A stretch of 64,000 nucleotides of DNA from contig NZ_WTUZ01000040.1 in the NCBI RefSeq assembly GCF_009882985.1, positions 372,001 through 436,000 of the forward strand. Reading direction: 5' to 3'. Under the pieces are notes generated by a model. It had not been told where the DNA came from, did no database searches, and worked only from the letters and a program-made list of their open reading frames with translations. Of the stretch, positions 17,462 to 26,108 are shown piece after piece. Each line of letters begins with the position of its first letter. The first letter of the stretch is position 1. The stretch comes from Paenibacillus silvestris. Lineage in GTDB: Bacteria > Bacillota > Bacilli > Paenibacillales > NBRC-103111. The position numbers and the translations under genes are program-made.

Positions 17462-18301
17462 TCACTCCGGCAAATCCAACCATTGAAACGGTGTTTCCGC
17501 AGCCTTCTTGCCATATTCCAATATGGCAGCAATCGCAATCGTTTCCTGCTTAGGAACAGCAGGGACTCCCGAATCAAAAAATCGCACAAGATTCTCAATA
17601 AAAGCCCCGAAAAAATTGGATTCAATTTTCAGAAACTGTGACTCCCCCTGCTCAGAACGCAGGGCTAAGCTGAACGGGCAGTTAGCGCCATAATGGTTGA
17701 TCGTCGCCTGACGTCCGTTCGCGAACCCGATGATTAGTGAAGGTGTGTTCGAGGTCCCCGTCCACATGACGCGTTTCACATCCGTACCCATAAGGGAAAC
17801 GATGGGCTCAACCTGATGAATCGCATACGTTTCAAAGCTTCCTGGCCCTAACGCGCAGATGGACTCGATTCCCTCCATATTCAGCCCCGTATATTCCGCA
17901 GCAAACCGCAAGGCCGAAGTGGAGTACATCGGCGTCCTATGCTGCTCGGCAAGCTCAAACATGCGGACTGCCGCAGCCCAGTTCGGCGCAAAGGTTTTGT
18001 CAACGTAGGTCGGCTTGCCTGACCGCAAAGGAAGCTGCGCAAGCTCCTCATGGAACTCAGCATGATCCGGTGACAACACGATCAGATAATCACTCTGTTC
18101 GACGACTGCTTCAATGGAATCCAACAGCTGAATGCCTTTTTTTTCGCACCATGCTGCATTGGTCAGTTTGCCTTCAAGATTGCTCTGGCCGTAGGCATAG
18201 GTAACTTTCATTCTGCCTTCTGAGGCGGCTTCTATCCACTCTGGATATTTCTCCGCATGCCATTCATCCAAGTAATAATCAATAAAGCCGATTGTTTTCA
18301 T
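17462..18301 (-). CDS. Gfo/Idh/MocA-like protein without the usual EKP motif
   Basis: A 279-aa protein of the Gfo/Idh fold, shorter than the typical 330-400 aa. It opens MKTIGFIDYYLDEWHAEKYP, without the classical GxGxxG, and reads YVDKTFAPN where the family normally has EKP. This subtype recurs in sugar clusters but its reaction is not known to me; it may bind a ligand without redox. The start ATG 18301 has GGAGGG 12 bases upstream; an open frame upstream would overlap the binding-protein gene and was rejected. Last gene of the 21889-17462 operon. Confidence 0.8.
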   Translation of the reverse strand: MKTIGFIDYYLDEWHAEKYPEWIEAASEGRMKVTYAYGQSNLEGKLTNAAWCEKKGIQLLDSIEAVVEQSDYLIVLSPDHAEFHEELAQLPLRSGKPTYVDKTFAPNWAAAVRMFELAEQHRTPMYSTSALRFAAEYTGLNMEGIESICALGPGSFETYAIHQVEPIVSLMGTDVKRVMWTGTSNTPSLIIGFANGRQATINHYGANCPFSLALRSEQGESQFLKIESNFFGAFIENLVRFFDSGVPAVPKQETIAIAAILEYGKKAAETPFQWLDLPE

Positions 18302-18329
18302 CTTCTCATCGCTCCCTCCAGAACTAAAA

Positions 18330-18352
18330 CCCCCGTGGAAGAACCACAGGGG
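18330..18352 (-). terminator. hairpin between binding-protein and Gfo/Idh-like genes
   Basis: On the minus strand CCCC-t-GTGG pairs with CCAC-g-GGGG around TTCTT, followed by GTTTTAG. The stem has one mismatch and a short T-run. It may reduce readthrough into the last gene or protect the upstream mRNA. Confidence 0.4.
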
Positions 18353-18362
18353 ATGCTGCCTC

Positions 18363-19892
18363 TTACTTCTTGTTCGCTGCGTACCATTCATTGGCTGCTT
18401 TCGTCATATCGTCGCCGCCGTCCGCTTTCCACTGAGCTAGGAATTTATCATAGTTTTCGAGCGGTTCAGCACCTGTGATGTATTTCAAGAACGTGTCTTC
18501 CATTAGTTTTTGCAGCTTCTGGCTGTTTTTCCCGATAGCCTCAAGCGGCGGTGCAAAGGCAAGAGGATCAACGACCATGTTCCCTTTTGCTGCCTCCTGA
18601 TTTTTATTAAAAGCATCGGTCAATATCGGATCTTTGCGCACGCGTGCTTGCCAGTAGATCGGATAGTTTTTCTCATCTACCCCTGTTAGGAACGATGAAG
18701 CGTTGTTGTATTGATCATTGAAAATAGGCAGAATTGGGAAATAATTTCCATTTTCCATTTTGTGATGAACGCCTTCTTTACCAATGGTTGCTTCTTTATG
18801 AATATCTTTGTCCAGCTTCAAATCCAAATATTTGATGATCTCTTCTTTCTTCTCAGCCCATTTCGGAATGCCTACGTAGTAACTGATCCCAGCCGTTGCC
18901 ATGACTTGAACCTTGCCGTCATCCCCCTTGAGGTAAGGCAGGCTAGCAATCTTGGCATTCGGTGAATTTTTGAGCAAGGCATTTTGCACCGTTGGCGCAT
19001 TGAAATAGCCGTTTGAAATAATGGCTGTTTTGCCGCTTGTAAAGTTTTCGATGACTTTATTCGCTTGGTTAAGCGACCATTCTTGGTCGATCAATTTCTC
19101 GGAGTAGAGTTTTTTCATGAACTCCAAATATTTTTTCATATTCGGATTTTCTACGGTATTCACGAGTTTCCCGTTAACATCCTGCCAACCCGTCGTTAAC
19201 GTTGATTGTATCATGGTTAGACCGAAGGTCGGTAGTACTTCAGGAAGCAGCGGGCTTTTACCGCCTGACATGGCCATTACATTTTTCTTCTCTTTCAAAG
19301 TTTTCATCACATTGTACAATTCGTCGCGCGTGGTTGGCGGCTTGAGCCCCAACTCATCCATCCAATCTTGCCGAATAATGAGCGCTGAGTTAACGATCGT
19401 TCCTGATCCCGTTTGCGGGATACCATAAATTTTACCGTTAAGTTTAGCCCCGTTCCAGGAGTTTTGGGAAATAACGTTTTTCATATTCGTCCCGTATTTG
19501 TTGACTAGCTCATCGATTGGCTCCAAGGCTCCAGAAGAAGCTAGCTTCGAATACTGCGGACCTGTGAGCAGCATGAAGGCATATTGTTCCTTATTGGCCA
19601 TGAGTAAATTCAATTTATCGTCTGGATTTTCAACTGGCAGCATGTCATAGGTTACCTTGTAGCCCGTTTTCTCATTTAGGAACTTCGCTACCACTTCAGC
19701 ATTTGGATCAAATCGCGCATATTGCAGAAGCGCCTTGAATTCAGGCTTTGGTGCATTAGCATTTGCAGTTGTGGCAGGAGCTGCAGACGGCGATGGTGCC
19801 GTCGTGCCCGAAGGAGCCCCTCCTCCTCCACATGCGGCCAAAGACGCCGCCAAGGTTGTGATCGACAGTACAGCTAAACATTTTTTTAACAT
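18363..19892 (-). CDS. sugar ABC transporter solute-binding lipoprotein
   Basis: A 509-aa lipoprotein with lipobox LAAC (Cys about 21) and a Gly/Ser/Pro/Ala-rich linker up to about residue 50, then the binding domain (LNEKTGYKVTYDMLPVENPDDKLNLLMA near 70). GGGAGG precedes the ATG. It follows the two permease genes by 116 bp and is the substrate-recognition part of that importer. The sugar is not predictable from sequence alone; family members bind oligosaccharides such as uronides or xylo-oligomers. Confidence 0.93.
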   Translation of the reverse strand: MLKKCLAVLSITTLAASLAACGGGGAPSGTTAPSPSAAPATTANANAPKPEFKALLQYARFDPNAEVVAKFLNEKTGYKVTYDMLPVENPDDKLNLLMANKEQYAFMLLTGPQYSKLASSGALEPIDELVNKYGTNMKNVISQNSWNGAKLNGKIYGIPQTGSGTIVNSALIIRQDWMDELGLKPPTTRDELYNVMKTLKEKKNVMAMSGGKSPLLPEVLPTFGLTMIQSTLTTGWQDVNGKLVNTVENPNMKKYLEFMKKLYSEKLIDQEWSLNQANKVIENFTSGKTAIISNGYFNAPTVQNALLKNSPNAKIASLPYLKGDDGKVQVMATAGISYYVGIPKWAEKKEEIIKYLDLKLDKDIHKEATIGKEGVHHKMENGNYFPILPIFNDQYNNASSFLTGVDEKNYPIYWQARVRKDPILTDAFNKNQEAAKGNMVVDPLAFAPPLEAIGKNSQKLQKLMEDTFLKYITGAEPLENYDKFLAQWKADGGDDMTKAANEWYAANKK

Positions 19893-20008
19893 GCAGGTGC
19901 CTCCCTTTTATTCGTGTCTCAAACAAAGCCTTCTCCCATGTGAAACGACATGTTCCCCTCGACTTGCCACCACCACCTTTCAAGTAGTTCCAGCTAACGT
20001 TGCAGCAT

Positions 20009-20929
20009 TTAACCTTTTACTGAACCAACCAGTACGCCTTTCACAAAATATTTCTGTAGAAAGGGGTACACGATGACAATTGGAAGTGTAGCCAGAATGA
20101 TAGATGCCGCTTGAATCGATTGCGGTGAAACATTCAGCGAAGCGTCCACATTTGTACGTAAGAACGCATCCGTGGATGAAACGAAGAGCTCTTTTAAATA
20201 AAGCTGGAGAGGCTTCATGTCTGCCGAATTGATATAAATCAAGGAAGTAAAATAATCATTCCAGTAGGTAACCGCATAGAACAAACCAATGGTCGCAAGC
20301 ACGGGCAGCGATAGAGGCAAGATAATGCGCCAAAGAATCGTCATATTGCTGGCACCATCCATTTTCGCGGACTCCTCTAAGCTGTCGGGCAGACCTTCGA
20401 AATAATTTTTGATAATCAACATGTTATACACGTTAATCATATAAGGCAGGAAGAGCACTGGCAGTTTATCGATCAAATGAAGTGTGTGCATGAGCAAATA
20501 GGTTGGTATTAATCCGCCACTGAACAGCATCGTGAATAAATAGAGGATGATAAAAAACTTGCGGCCCCGCAGCCTCGGCTTCGAGAGTGGATAAGCAGCC
20601 AACGTTGTCATGAATAAGGAAAGCAGAGATCCGATGAATGTCACTGTGATCGAAATCGTGAATGCGTTAAGAAACATCGCGTTACTGGCAACATATCGGT
20701 AAGTCCCTATTTGAAAATCGATCGGATACAGGGATACCATGCCCGAGACGACAGCAGCCTCACTGCTGAGCGATTTAGCGATAAGATTGACGAATGGAAA
20801 TATCGTAGAAAGTCCTAATAGGATGAAGAACACATAATTGAAAACGGTAAACACTTTTTCGCCTGGAGATGTACGAATTGCACGGGAAGCTTTAGCCACT
20901 GGCGATTTCAAAGAATGATTAGCTTGCAT
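20009..20929 (-). CDS. sugar ABC transporter permease (LplC/YtcP type)
   Basis: An inner-membrane permease of 306 aa with about six membrane helices. The cytoplasmic EAA loop is visible (LEESAKMDGASNMTILWRII near 195-215), which docks the ATPase. AGGAGG precedes the ATG. It ends with the conserved QKYFVKGVLVGSVKG tail of this subfamily. Its start is 21 bp from the stop of the LplB-type permease, with which it forms the channel. No ATPase gene is nearby; a shared MsmX-like ATPase is expected. Confidence 0.93.
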   Translation of the reverse strand: MQANHSLKSPVAKASRAIRTSPGEKVFTVFNYVFFILLGLSTIFPFVNLIAKSLSSEAAVVSGMVSLYPIDFQIGTYRYVASNAMFLNAFTISITVTFIGSLLSLFMTTLAAYPLSKPRLRGRKFFIILYLFTMLFSGGLIPTYLLMHTLHLIDKLPVLFLPYMINVYNMLIIKNYFEGLPDSLEESAKMDGASNMTILWRIILPLSLPVLATIGLFYAVTYWNDYFTSLIYINSADMKPLQLYLKELFVSSTDAFLRTNVDASLNVSPQSIQAASIILATLPIVIVYPFLQKYFVKGVLVGSVKG

Positions 20930-20950
20930 AACGTGCCTCCTTTCACCCGA

Positions 20951-21889
20951 TTACCATATCCCGCGACCGAAAAACTTACGCGCCAAATGATTTCCAGTAA
21001 GTATCAATATAAAAGCAACGACCGATTCAAACACGCCGACAGCGGTAGAAAAACTATAATCTTGCTCGCCTAAACCGACCCGGTATACAAAGGTACCAAT
21101 TACGTCAGCGACATTGTAGACGCTTGGATTGTACATCACGAGTACTTGTTCCGTACCCGCTTCCAGGACATAACCAAGGCGGAGGATAAACATCAGCAGG
21201 ATGATAGGCAGCAAGCCAGGCAGAGTGATGTGGAGGATTTGCTTCCATCTGTTGGCGCCATCGATTTTGGCTGATTCATACAGCCCTGGATCAATGCTGG
21301 CAAGTGCAGCCAAGTAGATGATCGTATTCCAGCCTGTCTCCTTCCAACCTGCGGAAGACACCAGCACCGAGCGGAAGATATGGCTGTCCAGGAAAAAGCG
21401 AACAGGTTCGCCGCCCATCGCGACAATCATTTTATTGACGATACCGCCGTTGGTGGAAAGCAAATCGATGAACAAACCACTAACAATGACCCAAGATAGG
21501 AAATGCGGCAAATAAATAACCGTTTGGACACTTCGTTTGAACGCCATATTCTTCAATTCATTCAGCAAGATGGCGATGACAATTGGAAGCGGAAAAAGAA
21601 AGACAATTTTATAAATCGAGATGGCTAAGGTATTCTGAAACACCTGCAAAAAGCTATCGGAGGACAGCAATTTCTCAAAATGCTTCCACCCCACCCAAGG
21701 GCTGGCGGCCATGCCTTCAAATATATTGAAATCCTTGAAAGCAATAATAATCCCATACATCGGCGTGTACTTAAAAATCAGCAGAAAGGCGATGCCAGGA
21801 ATTAGGGCTAGATATAAATCCCAATCTTTCCGGATGTCGATCCACAATCGCCGTGTATAGCTCTTTTTTGCATGATCTGGTGTAAGCAT
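20951..21889 (-). CDS. sugar ABC transporter permease (LplB type)
   Basis: A permease of 312 aa with about six membrane helices. The N-terminus is typical of LplB (YLALIPGIAFLLIFKYTPMYG), and the EAA loop is LYESAKIDGANRWKQILHIT. GGAGG is well placed before the ATG. First gene of the operon permease-permease-binding protein-Gfo/Idh-like. It lies downstream of the YesN-type regulator but behind a terminator, so it should have its own promoter in 21890-22020. Confidence 0.93.
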   Translation of the reverse strand: MLTPDHAKKSYTRRLWIDIRKDWDLYLALIPGIAFLLIFKYTPMYGIIIAFKDFNIFEGMAASPWVGWKHFEKLLSSDSFLQVFQNTLAISIYKIVFLFPLPIVIAILLNELKNMAFKRSVQTVIYLPHFLSWVIVSGLFIDLLSTNGGIVNKMIVAMGGEPVRFFLDSHIFRSVLVSSAGWKETGWNTIIYLAALASIDPGLYESAKIDGANRWKQILHITLPGLLPIILLMFILRLGYVLEAGTEQVLVMYNPSVYNVADVIGTFVYRVGLGEQDYSFSTAVGVFESVVAFILILTGNHLARKFFGRGIW

Positions 21890-21962
21890 GACGGTTTCCT
21901 CCGTTGCGGTAGTCTGTCAGTTATAGATTCAGTGTATCATCCGCCGATTTATTGCGAATTAG

Positions 21963-21974
21963 AGTAATATTACT
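21963..21974. promoter_or_regulatory. palindromic site upstream of the permease operon
   Basis: AGTAATATTACT is a perfect 12-bp palindrome about 75 bp before the permease start. A possible minus-strand promoter, TTCGCA-16-TACACT, lies between it and the gene. It could be the site of the YesN-type regulator encoded next door; this is inference only. Confidence 0.35.
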
Positions 21975-22023
21975 TGTTTTGGTACTTTCAGTACTTCTCG
22001 CGCCAGAACCGCACAAATGCAAC

Positions 22024-22052
22024 AAAAAAACCTCCTCCGTTAAGGGAGAAGG
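22024..22052 (-). terminator. terminator of the glycosidase-regulator transcript
   Basis: On the minus strand CCTTCTCC pairs (with G-U) with GGAGGAGG, then TTTTTTTG. It stands just past the regulator stop and separates it from the importer operon. Confidence 0.8.
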
Positions 22053-22079
22053 TAGTATTCGAAAGTAAGCTCCAGGAAA

Positions 22080-23678
22080 TCAAGAGCGAACTTCCCCGGG
22101 GGTTACCCCCCAATATTTGCGAAATACTCTTGTAAAATAACTCACATCCCGGTACCCGACTGCCGCTGCGGCATCATAAACGCGAACGCCTTCTTGCAGC
22201 GTAGCTTTGGCCCGTTCCATTTTTCTTTCCATCACATAGGTCGAGAACGCCTTCCCCGTTTCCTGCTTAAACAAACGGCTCAAGTAAGAAGAATTGACAT
22301 ACAACCGATCAGCAACCGCATGCAGCGTCATCTCTTGATCGATTTCATTCTCTACGAGGGTTAGAATCGTTTTGATCATTTCATGACTTGTTGATTTCCT
22401 ACGTTCTCTGGCATAGGTTAAATAGGCCTTGATCATCCTTTGCAGCCAAAATAAAATTTGGTCTTTGACCATCAGCTCCCGGTGATTGTGGAAATAGACA
22501 TAGTCTTCCCCGGCGACTTCCCGCACAGGCCATCCCTGCTTCTGGATCATGCGGACAAAAAGGCTTTCGAAATATAAAATATGCTCATGAATTTCTTCAA
22601 TCGTTTCAGCTTTGGCCATGCCTCCCTCCCATAGCGCTGATAGGATGTCAGCCGCCTTGTCGCCTTCTCCAGTTTCAAGAGCGATCTCCAGCGCTTTCTC
22701 CAAATTCGGCTGCAGCATAAGCTCCGGCTCTCTCCCTTGCTCCTCCTGGTAGGGAATGGCGAGATCGTGACCAAGCATAATCCGATTCTGTAGCGCCCGA
22801 ACAGCCTGTACGTACAGCTTGTTTAGATCCTCACATCCGCCGATCATTCCGCTAATTCCCGCGCTAGCTGTAAGTCTAAGGCAGCTTAGGACGGTAAAAA
22901 GCAGCTTCTCTGTCAACACATTGATTTTTTGCAGGGCTTCCTTAGGGGCTTCATCTCCAGCAAGCTGATAGACAACAACTGTATATCCAGCATAATCAGA
23001 AACAACAAAGCAGGGGGTAGACTGCAAATATTCCTGCACAATGCTTCCCAGTGAAAACTGCAGCAAGGACATATCTTTCCTGCTGAAACGGGTTTCCTTA
23101 TCTGGCAGCGGATCCATATCGACGACCGCAACTGCAAATTGTGCGTCATTCGGCAAATTCATCTGAAGATATTTACTTCGCTGCTCGATCTCCCAGAGCT
23201 CGAATTTCCCCTTCAGCCATCCTTGCAGAAAATCGTTCACCAAATAGGGCAGATGCTGCTCCCATCTCTGTTTCAGCTCTTCTTCATTATGACGCTGTTC
23301 CAGCTCGGATCTCAGCTTCTCGGCTGCTTCGAGCACGGTCTCTAGAATCTCCTCGTCGCCAGCTGGCTTCAGCAAATATTTCATAACGCCAATAGAAAGT
23401 GCCTCCTGAGCGTAAGCGAAATCATCATGACCACTGAGCACAATGATTTTCAGCAAAGGATCACTCTGGCGAAGCTGCTTCGCCAATGTTAATCCATCCA
23501 TCTCTGGCATCTGTAGATCAAGTAGAATGATTTCCGGCTTTTTGCGTTCGATGAGTCGCAGCGCTTCCAAGCCGTTTCCTGCTTGCCCGACAACTTCAAT
23601 GCCATGTTTGTCCCACGGAATGTTGTTGGCTAGTGCGTTTCTGAGGCGGATTTCGTCTTCCACAATTAATAAATTCAT
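22080..23678 (-). CDS. YesN-type response regulator with AraC DNA-binding domain
   Basis: A 532-aa regulator. The receiver domain (1-120) has the acidic pair VEDE (8-11), the phospho-acceptor in LLDLQMPEMDG (about 55) and the Lys in MKYLLKPAG (about 105). A long middle region follows, then two AraC-type helix-turn-helix motifs at the C-terminus (LHAVADRLYVNSSYLSRLF and AAAVGYRDVSYFTRVFRK). ATG 23678 has AAGGGG 8 bases upstream; an open extension upstream overlaps the glycosidase gene and was rejected. It is 13 bp after the cytosolic glycosidase-like gene. There is no adjacent kinase; the orphan YesM-type kinase at 6017-7846 is a plausible partner. Confidence 0.93.
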   Translation of the reverse strand: MNLLIVEDEIRLRNALANNIPWDKHGIEVVGQAGNGLEALRLIERKKPEIILLDLQMPEMDGLTLAKQLRQSDPLLKIIVLSGHDDFAYAQEALSIGVMKYLLKPAGDEEILETVLEAAEKLRSELEQRHNEEELKQRWEQHLPYLVNDFLQGWLKGKFELWEIEQRSKYLQMNLPNDAQFAVAVVDMDPLPDKETRFSRKDMSLLQFSLGSIVQEYLQSTPCFVVSDYAGYTVVVYQLAGDEAPKEALQKINVLTEKLLFTVLSCLRLTASAGISGMIGGCEDLNKLYVQAVRALQNRIMLGHDLAIPYQEEQGREPELMLQPNLEKALEIALETGEGDKAADILSALWEGGMAKAETIEEIHEHILYFESLFVRMIQKQGWPVREVAGEDYVYFHNHRELMVKDQILFWLQRMIKAYLTYARERRKSTSHEMIKTILTLVENEIDQEMTLHAVADRLYVNSSYLSRLFKQETGKAFSTYVMERKMERAKATLQEGVRVYDAAAAVGYRDVSYFTRVFRKYWGVTPGEVRS

Positions 23679-23691
23679 CCGATGAACCCCT

Positions 23692-25356
23692 TCATGGATA
23701 CGTTTTGTATGGATCTTGATTCGCTTCGGATGGTTGCTTTTCCTGCGCAAACTGCAAGAGTCTATGGATTTGCGATAGAACTTGAATCAGCTGCTTTTGA
23801 ACTGAAACATGCAGATCCTCATGATTAGCCTTGCCTAGCCAAGTTGAGAAAGTAATCAGTAATCCAGCTACCGAGTCCCTCTCTTTCGAACTCCAATTAC
23901 CTTCGTCGAATGAAATCGCCATGATATCATTCAGCTTTCGTATCATCACCGAGGCTAGCAGATCATTCATTCCGCCTCTTGGAACGTAGACCTCATTCAC
24001 ATCCGTTTTCAGTGCTTCCAACAAAACCACTATCGCTTTCCGTGGATACAGCCCAGTGGAAATAGCCGGTGTCCTCCACGGACCTAATCGCAGAGCACGA
24101 ATCATTGGACTCGTCGCCTGCCCAAATGCAAAAATGATCGTTCCATCGTCCAAGTCACGCGCAGCCAATACCTGATCTACCGTTTCCTTAGCGCTCAATC
24201 CGATGTACATCGGATAAATACCGGTATAGATCAGGTTCCCCGTAACCAACTGCCGTTGGTGCAGCTCGAACGATTCGCGAACTTCTGAGCTGCTTGCATG
24301 GTATGCCTGTGGAATTACGACGTCCACAGAGCGTGACCAATGTCCGATCTTCTCGGACTCGGTACCAGGCTCAGGCGTTGCCGATACAATCAAATTTGGT
24401 CGCAAGGATTTTAATTCCTGATACAACAAGCTCACGTATTCATCTTCTATGTTTTCAAGCCACGTCGTCCACACTTGCCATATTTCTGGATGTTCATTCG
24501 CATCTATGTCAAGCGGATCTGTACCCTGCTCCTGCTCGAATGCTTTGCGGGCATGTTTACTGAAGCAATAGCTATCTCCACTATCATCGTCAGCTGATTG
24601 AGGTAAACGTATAAAGTCCAAATTGACACCTGAGATTTCATAGTTTGTGATTATTTCCTTCATGATTTGAAACAAATAATCGCGTACTTCCGGATTCGTG
24701 ATGTCTAGCCAGAAGTAACCTGTCCCCTGCTGCGGCAGTGGCTTCTCAGCTCCGCTCTGACTTCTCGAAAGCGCCGCCCATTCCGGAAATACCCTCAACA
24801 CCGGTCCTCCGGTGGCATCAATACCAACCATGAATCCATCGAGCCAGGCGTGTACAGCAATCCCCCGCTTACCAGCTTCCTTCACGAAAGCATCCAGCGG
24901 GTCCCACCCTCGGAAGAACGGGTGTTGGTTCTCTACACCTTTGCTCTCAGCTGCCAAGCTTGGATAAATCGTGTAGCCCCAGAACCACGTTTCCAAGTAG
25001 AGTTCGTTGAAACCAGCCTCCTGCATCCGGTCCATGGTATGGCAAACTTCCTCGTAGCTTTGCTCCTTGGGACGGTACCAAACGCCACGAGATTCCGCTG
25101 CCCGACTCGGAAGTGCCAGTAAATAACTGTCCAGCGCCGCATCTGATGCCATCTGGACGCGTTCACGGCACAGCTCTGAATCGTGTGCGTTTCGTGCTTC
25201 TGCGAGCAGTTCAACCGCTCTGCCCAGCTGCGCTCTAGCCAAATTAAACGGCGCACGGATGAACGCTTCCCAGTTGCGCTTAATCGTACTTTGCGCCAAC
25301 ACGATTTGCTTCTCCACCTGCTCCATGGACCGTTCCTTAGGCTCTTCCACGTGCAC
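23692..25356 (-). CDS. cytosolic GHL10 (DUF187-like) glycosidase family protein
   Basis: A 554-aa protein with no signal peptide. After an N-terminal helical region (about 1-85) comes the TIM-barrel family signature: RGVWYRPKEQSYEEV (about 90-104) and FNELYLETWFWGYTIYPS (about 115-132), then GIAVHAWLDGFMVG, GVNLDFIRLP and VIPQAYHAS. It is related to the catalytic part of the secreted protein at 13455-16673 but without accessory domains, so it may act on imported fragments. The start is GTG 25356, with GGAGG 6 bases upstream; ATG 25326 is a second candidate. It heads a two-gene unit with the YesN-type regulator. Enzyme activity is inferred from family only. Confidence 0.85.
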   Translation of the reverse strand: MHVEEPKERSMEQVEKQIVLAQSTIKRNWEAFIRAPFNLARAQLGRAVELLAEARNAHDSELCRERVQMASDAALDSYLLALPSRAAESRGVWYRPKEQSYEEVCHTMDRMQEAGFNELYLETWFWGYTIYPSLAAESKGVENQHPFFRGWDPLDAFVKEAGKRGIAVHAWLDGFMVGIDATGGPVLRVFPEWAALSRSQSGAEKPLPQQGTGYFWLDITNPEVRDYLFQIMKEIITNYEISGVNLDFIRLPQSADDDSGDSYCFSKHARKAFEQEQGTDPLDIDANEHPEIWQVWTTWLENIEDEYVSLLYQELKSLRPNLIVSATPEPGTESEKIGHWSRSVDVVIPQAYHASSSEVRESFELHQRQLVTGNLIYTGIYPMYIGLSAKETVDQVLAARDLDDGTIIFAFGQATSPMIRALRLGPWRTPAISTGLYPRKAIVVLLEALKTDVNEVYVPRGGMNDLLASVMIRKLNDIMAISFDEGNWSSKERDSVAGLLITFSTWLGKANHEDLHVSVQKQLIQVLSQIHRLLQFAQEKQPSEANQDPYKTYP

Positions 25357-25476
25357 CTCTCCCCTCCGAATCTATGTGGTAAAAAAATACCATACTGATA
25401 GAAATCTTCCTAGAGGAATGTGGTTACTTTCTTTGGTACTTTGGTGTGCTGAAATCCGGCTAAGGCCTCGTTCGAC

Positions 25477-25652
25477 AGAACTAGAGTCCTTCTATTTGGA
25501 GAAAAACGAACCGTTTCCTCTCTGTGCGGAACTACAGGGGCTTATTTGACTTCCTTAACAAGTTTTTGGATGAAATAGGCAAAATAGCGGATTACAGATT
25601 CCCTTAACCTCGGAAAATGCAACTTTTCCAAGAAATAGCGGATCATTGTTCC
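25477..25652 (+). repeat. MITE-like interspersed element, copy D (full, 176 bp, diverged)
   Basis: It starts AGAACTAGAGTCC and ends CGGATCATTGTTCC, with the inner GCGGAACTACAGG and an inner right arm. The leader CCGGCTAAGGCC precedes it from about 25456. The 377-bp gap 25357-25733 holds the promoter region of the glycosidase gene, this copy and the terminator of the Rieske gene. Confidence 0.78.
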
Positions 25653-25660
25653 CTCCCCAA

Positions 25661-25709
25661 TAAACAAAGCTGTCTCCCTCAGGTCTATCCAGACCATGGG
25701 AGACAGCTT
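25661..25709 (-). terminator. terminator of the importer-amidohydrolase-Rieske operon
   Basis: AAGCTGTCTCCC (25667-25678) pairs perfectly with GGGAGACAGCTT (25698-25709); on the minus strand it is followed by TGTTTATT. The stem is strong and the T-run broken. Confidence 0.65.
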
Positions 25710-25733
25710 CCAAATCGCCAATCGTAAACCGGT

Positions 25734-26093
25734 TTATTTCCTTTGCAAATCAACACCAATCTTGCCGTCAAGCACGCTGACTTCAAACGTTTTCAACCAA
25801 ATTTTCTCACTGAACAGCGACTTGCCGGTTCGAATATCGAACTCCCAGCCATGCCACGGACAGCGCAAAATCTCGCCTTTTTTTCCATATTCATATTCAT
25901 ATACGTCAGACGGGAGCGTCGTTCCTGAGACGAGTCCAGCGCACATCGGCGCACCTTGATGCGGACAATAATTGTTAATCGCATAGTAGGCACCGTTAAT
26001 CCGGTAGATGCCGATGCTTTTCCCCTCGATTGTGACGACTGCGTGCCCGCCTTCGGGAACTTCGTCTGCCTCCAACACATAGTGTACCGTCAT
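25734..26093 (-). CDS. Rieske [2Fe-2S] domain protein
   Basis: A 119-aa single-domain Rieske protein. The cluster ligands are C43-x-H45 (CPHQGAP) and C78-x2-H81 (CPWHGWEF). This is the ferredoxin-type domain of ring-hydroxylating oxygenases and small electron carriers. ATG 26093 was chosen because GGAGG ends 5 bases before it; an upstream ATG and GTG directly after the amidohydrolase stop (26105 and 26108) could be used by coupling. Last gene of the importer operon. It probably passes electrons to an oxygenase encoded elsewhere, or accompanies the amidohydrolase; neither is shown. Confidence 0.9.
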   Translation of the reverse strand: MTVHYVLEADEVPEGGHAVVTIEGKSIGIYRINGAYYAINNYCPHQGAPMCAGLVSGTTLPSDVYEYEYGKKGEILRCPWHGWEFDIRTGKSLFSEKIWLKTFEVSVLDGKIGVDLQRK

Positions 26094-26108
26094 AAGCTCC
26101 TCCATCAC

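Noticed and set aside
18302..18391. N-terminal extension of the Gfo/Idh-like gene (30 residues)
   Set aside because: It overlaps the upstream binding-protein gene, has no ribosome site, and the family start fits ATG 18301.
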